64,000 bases of DNA from Gigantopelta aegis (taxonomy: Eukaryota > Mollusca > Gastropoda > Neomphalida > Peltospiridae): the NCBI RefSeq assembly GCF_016097555.1, contig NW_024532765.1, positions 62,001 through 126,000 on the forward strand. Reading direction: 5' to 3'. This document shows, one piece after another, positions 11,430 to 23,521 of this stretch (the first letter of the stretch is position 1; the number at the start of each line of letters is the position of its first letter). A program made the position numbers and the translations under genes. The notes beneath the pieces are model-generated. The model was not told where the DNA came from and searched no databases. It worked only from the letters and a program-made list of their open reading frames with translations.

Positions 11430-12260
11430 CATTTACTACTTCATATGAGGTCACTTTAGGGGTTGTTGTCCTTGGGTTTTAGGATGTCGAATATATGGCT
11501 TCCTCCAGCTCTAACTGGCTGATCGGGTGTGCCGAGGGTGGATGTCTTAAAAAGTTGCTGTAGTTCGATACACATTTGCTGTGTCATGCCTGCTGCTCAT
11601 GTTCATTTCAGAGGCAGTGTGATGTCTGTGTTGCTTGGTCTCCTGCCACGTGGGGAAATTTTATGGTGAGAAGGGTCCTTCTCAAGTACGATTTGCTGGT
11701 GGTCTACAAGTCAGTGCCAGTGTCCAAGAGCGTGCAGACGAGTGGTAGGCACAAGGGCACCTCCTCATCTGTCGGCCAAGGTCATGGCAATCCCGTTAAA
11801 CTGAAGGTGTCTACCAGGTTGGAGTCAGCTCCGGCAGTGAATGTGGTTTCGTCTCCGTCAGTGCAGCTGCAACAGTGGTGCCCATCGAGGGGTGGGGTGG
11901 GGGGGGGGGGGTGGGGCGCTGTCATGTCGGTCATGGCTGTACCTCTCAGTTCCGATTCCCATCGTAGCGAAGAAAGCTGGGTTGCCGATCCCTCGGTGGA
12001 GAATACTGGCAGCTCGAGGGCACCATCGGTTTCACGACGCCATTCTGCCTACCAGGCTTCTGGTGGAGGATTGGTTGCAGTGCCATTAGATTTGGGACTG
12101 CTTTGGTCAGGGTGCCAATTGGCACTGTTTCGGTCAAGAAGCCGTTTGGCACTGTTTCAGATATGGTGCCTGTTAGTACCAGCAACTTTTTCTCTCCAGT
12201 GAGGGTGAAGTCATTGGGGTTTGTCAAAGGTGTTGAAAGAGGTTCGTATGTGTATGCAGG
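11430..12260 (+). mobile_element. Gag-like retroelement fossil, partial
   Basis: GC-rich region with gag-like coding character on the plus strand, including a Cys-rich N-terminal segment (CHACCSCSFQ ... CDVC) followed by a Ser/Pro-rich part. It resembles the ORF1/gag region of DIRS- or LTR-type retroelements, possibly the same family as 22690-25890. It is broken and partial, with a handful of breaks; no terminal repeats are visible. Probably old. Confidence 0.4.
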
Positions 12261-12866
12261 GCTCAAAACCCGTCAAAAAATATGGTGGCCCCAAAAAAAT
12301 GTCTGAGCCACTAAAATTTCATTTCCAGTGAGCCGAAATTTGCTTTATGTAGCCCAAACATGATAGCAGTAATACCAACATACATGATACTGAAATGAAA
12401 AATTAACCTGTTTCCTGTCATTCACGTGTATAATCGTCCTGCACTTAACATTGTTTTCATTTTAACAAAATTTCTACAAGAACTGACATTTTTGTCAAAA
12501 ACAATGAAGAATCTTAAAATGACATATCCAAATGTTTGCTAAATTGTTGTTGTACATCTTATGTTTTTTAGAAAATAGAAATGACCCGCCCAAAGGCGCA
12601 TGCTATTGTTTGTTATTGTTTCTTGTTAACGGTTTCTTTTATTTGTATAAATTTGTCATAATATGTTATAATATATGAACTATATTATGACAATTGCATT
12701 AAAATAAAATAAGTATCACTTTTTATGTCTAAAAAAGGTACAAACACAATCAAATAGTTGTAAGTTCAGTTATCAAAAAGCGCCATTTCCCTATTTCTAT
12801 TTATAAAAAAACAGGTCATGTGAAAGCACATTTCCCACCAGTACAATTTGATAGTAGTCATACACA

Positions 12867-13048
12867 CAGTGGCATAGCCAGTGGGGTGGGGCAGGGGGTC
12901 ATGCTCCCCCTCCCATCCCGGGAAATTTTTACCTTTTCGCTTATTAATAACATTAAAAAAGGTTCCTGTGTCATATCCCACCACTCAATATCAGTTTGCT
13001 CCCCCCCCCCCCCCCCCCTCCAAATACAAAATCCTGCCTACGTCACTG
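12867..13048. mobile_element. Short hAT-type MITE
   Basis: 182 bp with ends CAGTGGCATAGCCAG / CCTACGTCACTG and a perfect 8-bp duplication CATACACA (12859-12866, 13049-13056). It contains a 19-nt run of C. No coding capacity. Confidence 0.85.
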
Positions 13049-13499
13049 CATACACATTGCTCGCATGTGCTGCTAACCATTTGCATTAAAAATTACAATG
13101 GGATTTCTTATAATATAGCAGACGATATTCTAGCTATGTTTGCTTGGTCAGTTATGTCGACTATGCATGTGATCGAATACGTACATTCGTCATTGTTTTG
13201 TTGTGTTGTGTTGTTTGTTTTCTTTTGTGACTTTTTCTCCCAGTTTTTCCATTTTGTTTTTCAATATTACATTCACTCTGGTATTAATCACACTGAGTGA
13301 ACGTATACATTTTCTTCCTCTTTTTTTTTTTAATGAACTTGGGATGGGCAATGTTAAGGACAATATAATTGTGTGGTTATGGTATAAATAGAAAGAATTA
13401 TTGTATATTTGGGAGAGCTATTATTTTTCATCAAGGTGCTCTCGTATTTCTCATGGTGTTAAGACCGGGGTTTTCCAGGTAGATTCCTGAGGTTGGGAA

Positions 13500-14745
13500 T
13501 GAATGAATGTTTAACGATACCCCAGCACGAAAAATACATCGGCTATTGGGTGTCAAACTATGGTAATGGCAATAACAATGTGATGATAAACATCAATATA
13601 AAAATTCAACAGTTAAATAAAACACAGTGTAAAGAACTGTGAAAAAATACAACTATCACAGATAGATTAAATAAAAATTTAGAGTAAAAGTCAGTATCTC
13701 GTAAAAATTGCAATAAAAGTTCTGGACGGAATCGAGATGATTCCATCACATTTCTTTGTCCAAATATATCTTTTCGAGTTTTTGACAAATGCTTACACTC
13801 TACCAAAATGTGGCACACTGTCAGCGTACACTGACACTAGTGCACACACTGAGGTGGAGGATCTTTCTTCAAGATAAATTCCCTCCTGCACTGTCTATAG
13901 GAGGATTGCCACTCTCGCAAGACTGGCTTGATAGCATGAAGCTTGTTCGCAGCCGCACCGCCCCAATCATGTTGCCAAGTAAAAAAAATATATTGGTTGA
14001 TACTATGTTTAAAATCAGTATACGGTACACAAATCCTGGCATGAGGCAAATCTAAAGCAGACTTGGCAGCTGAATCTGCCTTTTCATTACCCCTGATGCC
14101 AACATGGCTGGGGACCCAACAAAATACAACATCTTTATTGACAATAGATAAAAAGACGCACTTTCGTATCACCATCCCATGTTTCGTAAAGCTTGAAGAC
14201 ACAAAAGTCAATCTGTAAAAATAATAAATTTGGATACACTAGAATCCTTTATTTCTTCCAAGGCTTTAATGACTGCCCATCAGCACTAAAAATTGATGCC
14301 GTGTTAGGCAGTCTCATGGAAAGTAGTGTATCTGATGGAAAAACTGTAGCACAAGCCACAGCATTCCCATCCTGTGATCCATCTGTATAAACAGGAATGC
14401 AATCACGGTATCTGTCTTGAATTTCCATGAAAAACTGTTTATACACAACAGCATCTGTACGATTTTTCTTCAGATACACAAGATCAAACACAATTTTAGG
14501 TGGTGTAATACACCAAGGTGGTAAAACAAAATATGAAGGAGTTTCCAAAGTGTCAGTTAAATCAATGTTGGAAAGCAACAAAAAACGCTGAATGCGAAGA
14601 CTAAATGTATGAATAGCATTTGACCTTGCATCAAACTTCATATATTTGTTATCAAATACTGCATCATATGTAGGATGTATAGGTAATGATTTAATCTTGG
14701 TAGCATACTGCAGAGAAAGCTTTGCATGTCTAGCACAAGGTGGAC
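13500..14745 (-). mobile_element. 5'-truncated LINE with RNase H domain
   Basis: Minus-strand frames preserve the end of a reverse transcriptase region (LSLQYATKIKSLPIHPTYDA and onward), then a ribonuclease H domain: 'PVYTDGSQDGNAVA' (first catalytic Asp), 'ASIFSAD', and downstream 'FCWVPSHVGIRGNEKADS' (last catalytic Asp) ending near 13840. A short cysteine-bearing tail (CHILVECKHLSKTR) follows at 13750-13815. At least one frame break separates the two RNase H halves near 14210-14250. The 3' end carries 'TTTAACGATACCCCAGCAC' and GAATGAATGAA repeats. It is 5'-truncated at about 14745 beside a 'GGACTCCTG' microrepeat. Related to the Nimb/Jockey-type LINEs with RNase H. Confidence 0.82.
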
Positions 14746-15084
14746 TCCTGAAATTGGACTCCTGTGGTTGGACTCCTGTGGGTGGTTGGACTCCTGAGAT
14801 TGGAATCGGGAGGTGTGAAACAGATTGGTGTGGTGTGAATCCGAGATGGTGTGGATTCCGTGATAAAGAACTGTTGATTTAAACTCCCGTTGTAAATCCA
14901 TTGATGGATGAGTGGGGTGAATGGCATGAATGATGAATGACTATGGTTTTCATGTAAATTTATTGTATTAAATATATAATTTTTTCATTTTTGTTGAGTT
15001 ATCTTTTCCATTTAGTATGTGACACGTATATAAGCAGTGAATGTTTTGGAATTATTTTTGTATGATAGATGACCATTTTAGACA

Positions 15085-15240
15085 AAGAGTAACGGTGAGG
15101 TACATGATACACCCATCAGGAGTTTGATTGAAAACCATTGATATTAATGAATATGTTATGGGTATGATTCAATTCTAATTATGTAAAATGTTTGCAATGG
15201 GATGGATGAACAGTTTGTTTTGGACCAACTACTGATGATA
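15085..15240 (+). repeat. Leader part of the ERE-bearing repeat, without units
   Basis: It matches the first ~155 bp of 10765-11375 (AAAGAGTAACGGTGAGGTAC through TTGGACCAACTACTGATGAT). The tandem part is absent. Confidence 0.7.
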
Positions 15241-15808
15241 CTGTGCATTTAAACTGTAATGTTTTCAGAACTACCAGACCATTTCCAACCAAATGTATTT
15301 GGCAGTTTCTCCTACCCATGGAAAAACAAAATCATGAATTTTGTCATTTTAATCCTCCTAGAAATATGGGTTCCCCGCACTCCATGTTTTTGGAAGTGCA
15401 TGTTGGTCACAAATTTACTCAGGTGACCGTTGGATCCATTTTGTATGATGTATAAGTGTTCAACACTGGATGCATTCTATGTATACATATTCTTGTTGTT
15501 GTTCTTCTTTGTTTCTTTGGGTTTAAAACAAATAATAAGTGAATGGACATTTTAAATAAATATTTTTTCTTTACAATTGTGACCATGTAAAGTAATTTTC
15601 ACCTTGAGAAATGAAGCACTATTGCAAGTATCTTGTGTTGCAATAAATTATTGAAATGCATAAAATCCATTTTACTATTTCTAGTATTCTAATATCAGTG
15701 TCCAGATTTTCTGCCACAGGGTATGAAGGGTAAAATTATGTAAACTAAAATCTTGGGAATTAATGGATACATTTTAATAATTTTTAGAACGATTATAGCA
15801 AGAGAGCT

Positions 15809-16480
15809 GGACCCATATTCACAAAATATCGTAAGCCTAGTTTTACACGTAAACGTAAATCTACGACTGAAGAGCTATTCACGAAACAACGAAAACGTAA
15901 GTTACGTGTAAAGTTGGACGTAAATATAAGAGTGCCTCAGGTTGCAACTAACGCTGCACGTAAGTTGTGTACATATAATAAATCAAGCACGATCGCCGTT
16001 ATTTACTATTATTTACGGAAACTAGCAGTATTTCCAATAAATGAAGCAGTTTGCGATGGCGAACGCCCACGGATTGAACATATTTTTGTTCGTGATCAAA
16101 CGGATGTTTTCGACTCGGCCAATTTCTCCTGAGTTATCTTTTCCTTTTTAAGAAATGTCCTCAAGTTCGTACCAAAACGCGGATCCCCACCAATACCAAA
16201 ATGCCATGGGTCACTGTTCGCAATGTTATTGTTAGCAGACAACAAACAAAATTGCGTTTTGCGCATTTGTTATTTACCCGGTAGCCATCGTTTTTTTAAT
16301 GTGTTTTTATTAATTACTCCAGTGAGAATGTTAAATCGTAGATTTACGTCCAACTAAGTTACGTTTACATTTACGACCATCTTTGAGAATAAGGTGCTTC
16401 TTGCACGTAAACGTAAATCTACGGCACACGTAAGTGCTAGTCGTAGACGTAAATTTACACTTGTTTGTGAATATGGGACC
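15809..16480. mobile_element. Harbinger-like MITE with residual coding sequence
   Basis: Inverted ends GGACCCATATTCACAAA / GGTCCCATATTCACAAA, with subterminal repeats of ACGTAAACGTAAATCTACG. A 73-codon plus-strand frame (15914-16132) contains 'ERPRIEHIFVRDQTDVFD', which resembles the 'RRxRxFRDRxDPFD' N-terminal stretch of HARBI1-type nucleases. I infer an internally deleted PIF/Harbinger element. The expected 3-bp duplication is not clean. Confidence 0.55.
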
Positions 16481-16670
16481 TGCTGTTTAAAACTTGTTAG
16501 TACATGAAATGCAGTTTCCAATTTCAAAAGATTCCAAACCCATAACCACTTGTGACCTGTTTTGTTGTTATTAAGTACCCTTAAATTATTGATTACTGGT
16601 GTCCTTTACTTTTGACCTAGTGACCCAAAAGTTGTTTGCACACAGCAAATAATTTTCCAGTTTTACATAG

Positions 16671-17055
16671 CTTACCATGGTAACCAATAGGTTACATTGG
16701 TTACCATATGGTAACAGTTTTGAACTGGGTACCATGGCAACATATAATTTTGAACTGGTTACCATGGTAACAAAATTAATAATTTTCAACTATCTTTTTT
16801 ACAGGCATAGTACAATTATGTCACTATACACTGTTTTTTTCTCAGTCCTTGAAAATTACTTTTTTCCCCCCTAGAAATTTGTTTTGTGTTTTGCATTGAT
16901 TACACATGTACTATGGTAACAGAATTCACAATTTTCACCTTTCTATTGTAAACAGCTAGGAGCTTATTGTTACGTCATTATACAGTGATTTATATTCATT
17001 TGAAACATTTCATATGTGAAATGTTTCATCTGTTTGCATTGGTTACCATGGTAAC
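16671..17055. promoter_or_regulatory. Cluster of RFX X-box palindromes
   Basis: Perfect GTTACCATGGTAAC at 16758-16771 and 17042-17055; close variants at 16671-16684, 16700-16715 (GTTACCATATGGTAAC) and 16728-16741 (GGTACCATGGCAAC). A further site, GTTGCCATGGTAAC, lies at 20046-20059. These match the RFX consensus GTNRCC..RGYAAC. They are embedded in repeat DNA. Confidence 0.55.
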
Positions 17056-17521
17056 AGAATTAATAAGTTTCATTTGAAAATGACAGAAAGTGAAAGGCCA
17101 TATACTTTTTTTTAAATCATGTGTCATTTGACAAACATATATAAAGTAATAGAGAAAGTATAAATATTTTTTGTGTCTTAGGTAATGTTGGACATGTCCA
17201 CAATTTACAAAAATGTGTGGATGGCAATATATGCATTTGATACTATTTAAAAAAAAAAAAATTGGCTGTCTACTTAATTGTTTTTTTTTCAAATTGAATA
17301 GTATGGTTATATTACGTAGATTTATATTCTTTGTATATGTGTGTGTAATTTCATGTTGAAATGTCAACTTATTTTCATAATATTACTAGAAATGTATAAT
17401 AGTTAATGTTGGACATTACCATGTTCATAATTTACAAAAAAAGCGTTGATGACAGAATGTGCATTTAAACCAATTTTTCAGAAGAAAAAAAAATGGCTGT
17501 TTACTTAATTTTTTTCTTTAA

Positions 17522-19624
17522 AGGAAACATATCACGTGACCTATATTTGGCACCAACCATGTACAATTAATTATAAATTGAATCACCTAAAAAAAAAAAA
17601 AAAAATTAAATTAATTACTTAAAATATCTCTGTAAAAAACCCTCAGATACGAGCTCTTAGCGGAAATTGCCGATCTTTAATGAGCAGGGCAATCACGAGG
17701 TCCGTGACGTCAGAGACGCATCGCTTGATCTGAAGCCTTACACTTAAAAGCATTAGTCCGTACCACTCATAAAGAATCTAAGACTTGCACAGAGTGTTCG
17801 TTCGCAAAAGTTTTGCCGTATCAATTTGAGCTGTTAGTAAATGAAGAAAGACACACATTTACTTACAACAGTGATACTTAAGAAAAAACGGATAGCGAGT
17901 CGGAGGGTGGAGAAACCGATGGTGCCAGACCAGACCGGTCGACCAATTTACAGCCCGGAGCCCGAAAGTAACCCGGAGACAAAACCAAAACCCAGATGCT
18001 AATGCCGAGATGTATACTGTTCATATTTAGCATAAAGATACACCTCGGTATGATGTATTTAAATATGTAAAAAATATAAATGTAGGACAATTTTATTTTT
18101 AGAAAATATCGCATTTTTTATGTTCGGGCTGTACATAATGAAATCTGTATGCACAGTGTAAACAAACGCTCTAATTTATGACAAGGCGCTTCATTTTCAT
18201 TAACCTGACTTGTAAAACAACATAAATGACTTAAGCTAGACTATAATCGACTTTTTAACTAAATATATTTCAATTTGCATCAATAGAATGAAATGGGGTT
18301 ATAGTATTTTTCTCTCTTTAAAAAAAAGCAGCATATTATTAGGCCTATTGGTAGGGTGCGTTAGAGTAAAAACGACCACTCACGATACCTAAGTGATAAT
18401 TTTCTTTTCTTTGGTACTATGTAATTGGTCAGTTTTGTAATTTTAGATGGGAAAGTCTACTTAATCAAGGGTTTTACAGCATTATTTACAGTAATGAAGC
18501 AGGGCGGCTGATAATGTCCATTAACATTGTACTATAGTCGCGACAGGTTACGCCACAATACCCTGTGATCTTAAAAAAACTGGCACGTATTTTGTACGTA
18601 TGTCTAGACCGTGGTAATCACATACCTGGTCGAAACCCTGCAATATACACCTGCCAATCAGGAATCACATGTGCAGGCCACGGAAAGAAAGGACCAATTA
18701 ACTAAAACAACACTCCGATTCTCAAGTCAGCCCGTGGATGAAACATACTAGTTATTTCGACACCGACAGTAGTGGTTTATTTTGTATTAAACTTCGTGTT
18801 ACTTTGGGGCTTCGGGCGATGAGGAACGTTTTTGTGACGTACTCCGCCCGAAGATTACAAACATTATTTAAAATTATTTTTGTTTTCTACACCTTTTTTT
18901 TAAAAACATATTTAAATACATCGTACTGAGATGTATCCTCATGACAAATCCCATGTTTGTATATGCCATATTTAATTACTTATTGACATTTTCTTCTTCG
19001 GACGGTGAATACAGATTTTGTTATGTAGGCCTACAGCCCTAACATGAAAAATCTTTTTTTTCCAAAAAAAAACAATCTACATTATTGTTTTAACATATAT
19101 AAATACATCATGCTGAGGTGTATCTTTGTGCCAAATATGTACAATGTACACCTCGGCATTCGCAACCGAGTACTGTTTTTGTCTCCGGGCTGTAAATAGG
19201 CTGACACCAAAGTACTATGCGGTGTTGGTGTCCAATCTTTTCTTTTGCGATAAAATATAGTCTTTCTTTGGATACAATCCTTTGGAAACCATAAAAAAAA
19301 CAATCCCGATCATTTGAACTGTTTATTTTTACACTCAAAGGCCGCGCAGTACGGCACTGTTGGACTGAAAAGATCGTAAGCCCCTTACTCCATATATAAA
19401 CAGTTAACAACAATGGAAGAGTACAGCGGCTCTGACGTCACTTCCCTTTTTTTCCGAACGCTCACGAATAAATATGCATAAATCGTACTTTGATACTGAT
19501 TAGCTTAATTTCTTCATTTTAAGTTAACTACACGTATTTTATTGTTATAAACTTATTTGTATATTATTTTTATATCATTTTGCTTTTAAAATGAGCTATA
19601 ATATGGTCTTGTGACATGTTTCCT
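17522..19624. mobile_element. TTAA-flanked element with AGGAAACAT ends
   Basis: Inverted ends AGGAAACATATCAC / AGGAAACATGTCAC lie directly inside TTAA at 17518-17521 and 19625-19628. Long subterminal regions are also inverted repeats: 17990-18060 against 19090-19190, sharing GATACACCTCGG-type sequence. It splits a tandem repeat array (16670-20210). No transposase frame. It encloses the fragment at 18146-18790. Confidence 0.6.
18146..18790 (+). mobile_element. Internal fragment of the same TTAA-element family
   Basis: It matches the internal part of 40893-43594 (ATGCACAGTGTAAAC, AAATATATTTCAA, GGGCCTATTGG-type motifs, GACCAATTAACTAA). It carries the site occupied by Tc1 in that copy but without an insert. 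It lies in the middle of the element at 17522-19624. Confidence 0.6.
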
Positions 19625-20210
19625 TTAAATCCAACTGTAATTTTTAATTAAAGTTTTCATAATTATTAACAAAAACATGGTATATTGAAATTTGCAGCTG
19701 ACTACAACATTTCATCATTATGTAGGTAGATATTCTTAGTATGTGTGTATGTAATTTCATGTTAAAATGTCAACTGATTTTAATAATATTACTAGAAATG
19801 TATAATAGTTAATGTTGGACATATGTTCATAATTTACAAAAAAAGTGTTGATGACAGTATATAATATGTGCATAACACCCTATTTTTCTGAAACAATTTG
19901 ACCGTCTACTTAATTTTTTCTTCAAGTCAAGCACTTTAGTTAATAATTCACAGCATTATACACTTAAATTAAAAGAAAAATAGTAGTTTTTAATGAAAGT
20001 TTACTTAATTATTAATGAAAACATTGCATATTGAAATTTGCAGCTGTTGCCATGGTAACAATTAAAATAATTGTCTACAAAATGCTATCATTACATAGGT
20101 ATATTATTATGGTACATATGAGTGTAATTTCATGTTAAAATGTCCACAGATTTTAATATTATTACTAGAAATGCAGAACAGGTGAAAATTCTTTAAATTT
20201 GGCAAAAAGA

Positions 20211-21186
20211 ATGTGGCAGGATAAGGGTTAAAAGAAAACACTTGATGTTATACTTTAGATTGCAATACAATTATTTTCGATAAACGTGTCTGTGTCATTT
20301 AGGAAACGCAGACTACATGGAAGAGCAGCTACCTAGGCAACAAATCACATGACTGAATTTACAGCTGCAATCAATCAGTGACCAGACTTTACTTGGGGTG
20401 GGTGGGGTGGGTGGGGTGTTCAGTGTTGCTAATTAAAAGTTAAAAATTACAACGGCATGGGAAAAAATGTACTTCTTTTTTTCATCTGAAGTTGGCATTG
20501 TTTTAGCAAAAATTATGTTTATCAATGTTTAAAACACAGAATTAAGACATTAACAATATCTCCCTTTCATGAGGCTTCGTGACAGCACATAGAATGAGAA
20601 CTCAAATTTTTGTCATTGTGGTAAATCCTCGTTGCCTATGACAGAATAAATAAATCGTCCAATAAAACGAAAATTAACCAACGGTGAAAAAAGCCTCATA
20701 TGCAAGTTAAAATTCCTTACAATAATTTGGCAATGGAAATTTGGTGGGTGCACATTTTTCCATTGAAAAGTTTTCTTAAATTAGATAATAAATATATTGG
20801 TATCAATAGAAATTAGAACAGCCCTACATTACTTAGTGCGGGTGTTCATGGCAAGCATTTTCGTAGTCTATGCAACGGTATTGTAATATGCAAACATTTT
20901 TCAAAATTTAATGGCTGACCAAAACAGCAAAAATGCTTGTTTTACCATCTGTACTGATAATCAAGATAATTGTATGCTTGATTTTTATGTATAATTATTT
21001 ACTTATTTTGTAAATTTTTACAAATTGTCTGAAAGTAATAACTTTTTGTTTACATAATCAATGCAAAATTGAATGGCGTGACTAATCTTGCAGGGGTAGC
21101 TGATGTATAAAACAAAATAATATACAACCAACTGGGCTACAGACTTGTTCACATGTAAGCGAAGTGAAGTGTACATGTGTTCAATA
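20211..21186. other. AT-rich intronic DNA, nothing recognised
   Basis: One GGGGTGGGTGGGGTGGGT run (20396-20420); otherwise unremarkable. Confidence 0.5.
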
Positions 21187-21188
21187 TA

Positions 21189-22068
21189 CCGTATATCGCT
21201 GTGCATTAGCCAACTCTGTGGATAAGCTGACCCCTTAGTTTGCCCCTCAATATACAATACAAAATGGTATGATGTATAAGCCGACTCAACTTTTACGTAG
21301 TTGAAACGGGAAAAAATATAGATATATCCGATCAAAATAATATCGGTCTCGTGCAACAGTTCATTGCGGGAATTTGTTTTGGTGAACTGATCAAAGTACA
21401 ATGTACAAAAACTATTTTAATAAAGATTTTAAGATAGCTAAAAAAAATATAAAGGTTTATTAAAAAAATCCCTTACTGTGCAATAACTTTGTTCTGTTCT
21501 TTTATTTCTCGATTATGCAATCGCATAGACATTACTAGCTTATAAATATAGTTTCACTTTACTACATAGGTGTTAATATTATTTAACACCCACGATAGAT
21601 AATTGCAGTGATGAACACTACCTCTTCCGTTCTTTTTATATCTCTAACAAAACATAGTTTCTAATAATTTATTAGGAATTGCAGAATCAACAATGATGGT
21701 AAGTAAAAATAATTAGTTCTGACCAATTAAATCTGCAATTGGGGACAAAATATCAGTGGTCATGAAAAGACTTGATGACCATTCAGAGTACGTGACACAT
21801 TTGGCGCCAAATACAGGTACTACTTGTCAGTGGTTTTTGCTGAAAATTGTCGACAATAAAAATGAAATGAATTTGATTTAATATCTCAAATAAAATATAA
21901 ATACAAATGGACACTGGTATGGAACTTAATAGAGGCTGTTAAAAATACTGGTTAAATAACGCAACAGTAAGGTTTTGAAGCCTAGATTATTTTGTTGTAT
22001 TTTCTTCGACATTTTTTTGGGTGGTATTTAGAAGCTTAAAAAGTCGGCTAATACACAGCGATATATGA
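21189..22068. mobile_element. Pogo-like MITE (CCGTATATCGCTGTG ends)
   Basis: Left end CCGTATATCGCTGTGCATTA and right end the inverse of TCATATATCGCTGTGTATTA, with TA at 21187-21188 and 22069-22070. Length 880 bp; no recognisable transposase. Confidence 0.6.
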
Positions 22069-23179
22069 TACGTATTTTAAGAAATAGATAGAAACTAAGT
22101 GGGGGTAAGGATCTCCTTATCCTAAAAGAACCCAACTTCATTTGCGCTAGATAGAATTGAGAAAAAAAAGGGAATTTCGTTGGCATGTTTGCTTTTTCTT
22201 TTACTTGTTACAGTGTGGTTAAAAACATTCAACCCAGCAGAGGACATCATGATCATAATTTTACTCCGAAAATGGAAACTATTCAATTCAACAGGCACCA
22301 AATCAACTGGCCAATCAAAACCCCCAATTAAAACGAGATTAAAAAAAGAGAAATCGGAACACCTCGAAGCAGATGACAAAAACTAAGACGGCATTCAGGA
22401 ATTTTCGGATTTGATCGCATGTTCCGAATGATTACAAAGTAGATCAGGAAGTCTTTGTTTTATCAAGACTACACTTGACTACATCCTGTCTACAACTTCA
22501 ATGTTTATAATATAAATGTATGTTGGCAAATTACAGTAAGCCGATACGTTCAAGTTTTGCGAACCATGAGCAAGATGTTAATGTGGAATAAATATATGCA
22601 ATACAATAAGTAATAGTGGCTTATATGTTATAGAAAGAAGATTGCACAAATAAAATTATTTGGGCAACTAACGCCATTATTTTTTAATATTTAAATTCCC
22701 CAAACGGGACTTTGGTCATGTTTGGCGACCTGGCCACAGGCCTTTTGGAGCCCTGGTACAAATTTCTGGAAGGACCAGTTCATCCGTCGCCGCCAGTCCC
22801 ATTGTTTGCTTCGGCAGGGATATGGGAGACTGTGGCTTTCTTAGGTGCTCCTGTACCTACCCCGATGGTCAATCCTGACCTGTACGATTGGCTTTTGGTT
22901 GACCTCAGGGGCTAATGATGCTCTTTTTGAGTTTCGTGGCTTGGTTGAGAGAATCACTTAAAGGGATGCTTAAGCAAGGCTTTTGGGATGGTTAGGCATA
23001 TTCAACGATACATAATGTACATTATTGCTTAATATCAACAAGTATAATCGTATAGTTAATTAATAAAACAGTTAAATGTGACAGCTATTATACATAACAG
23101 GCGCAGCCATTTTGTACCATCCCAGTGAATACGCCCTCTGGCGAGCTGTTGGTTACGTAATACCTAAGGCCCCCTTTAC

Positions 23180-23450
23180 ACACACGAAGATCGTTGGGTG
23201 ACCATTGAAAGATCAAAAATTGGCCCGATCTCTTAACGATCTCTTAAAGCCTCGAACAAGTCGTTGAGAGATTGTTGAGATTTCATTGAGATCATTGAGA
23301 AATTGTTGAGAGTTTGTTGAGAGATCGCTTCCCTTGGAGATCGTTGAGAGATTGTTTTGGACCAAGTCAAAACTTTGAGGAGACCGTGGTGACCGTGGAG
23401 ATCACTGGAAGATCATTGAGAGGTCATTGAGAGATCTGGCAATTTTTTCA
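23180..23450 (+). repeat. GAGATCGTTGAGA-type short tandem array
   Basis: About 15 degenerate 'GA(G)ATC(G/A)TTGAGAGATTGTTGAG' modules. Rich in GATC; no other copy in the window. Confidence 0.7.
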
Positions 23451-23469
23451 TATCTCAATGATCTCTCAA

Positions 23470-23521
23470 TTCAAAGACTAATTCCTGACATAACGTGTTA
23501 TGTCAGGAATTAGTCTTTGAA
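23470..23521. repeat. Perfect 25-bp-arm palindrome
   Basis: TTCAAAGACTAATTCCTGAC...GTTATGTCAGGAATTAGTC with a 2-nt centre (GT). The corresponding place in the sister element (43365-43395) has only one arm-like segment. Confidence 0.9.

Larger units (their letters stand above)
16670..20210 (+). repeat. Long-period tandem repeat containing X-box palindromes, interrupted
   Basis: Units share GTAATTTCATGTTAAAATGT, TATTACTAGAAATG, TTAATGTTGGACAT, TTCATAATTTACAAAAAAAG and 'CTACTTAATT'. Copies start near 17345, 19747 and 20129; the last two are 382 bp apart. The array is split by the TTAA element at 17522-19624. GTTACCATGGTAAC palindromes lie within or beside the units. Confidence 0.7.

Noticed and set aside
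11841-12306. Additional frames on both strands within 11.8-12.3 kb
   Set aside because: Shadows in the GC-rich gag-like fossil.
21018-21401. 127-codon minus-strand frame
   Set aside because: It overlaps the left end of the pogo-like MITE at 21189 and shows no motif or splice context.
22122-22386. Overlapping frames on both strands at 22.1-22.4 kb
   Set aside because: No motif, no splice context; lysine-rich composition explains the long frame.
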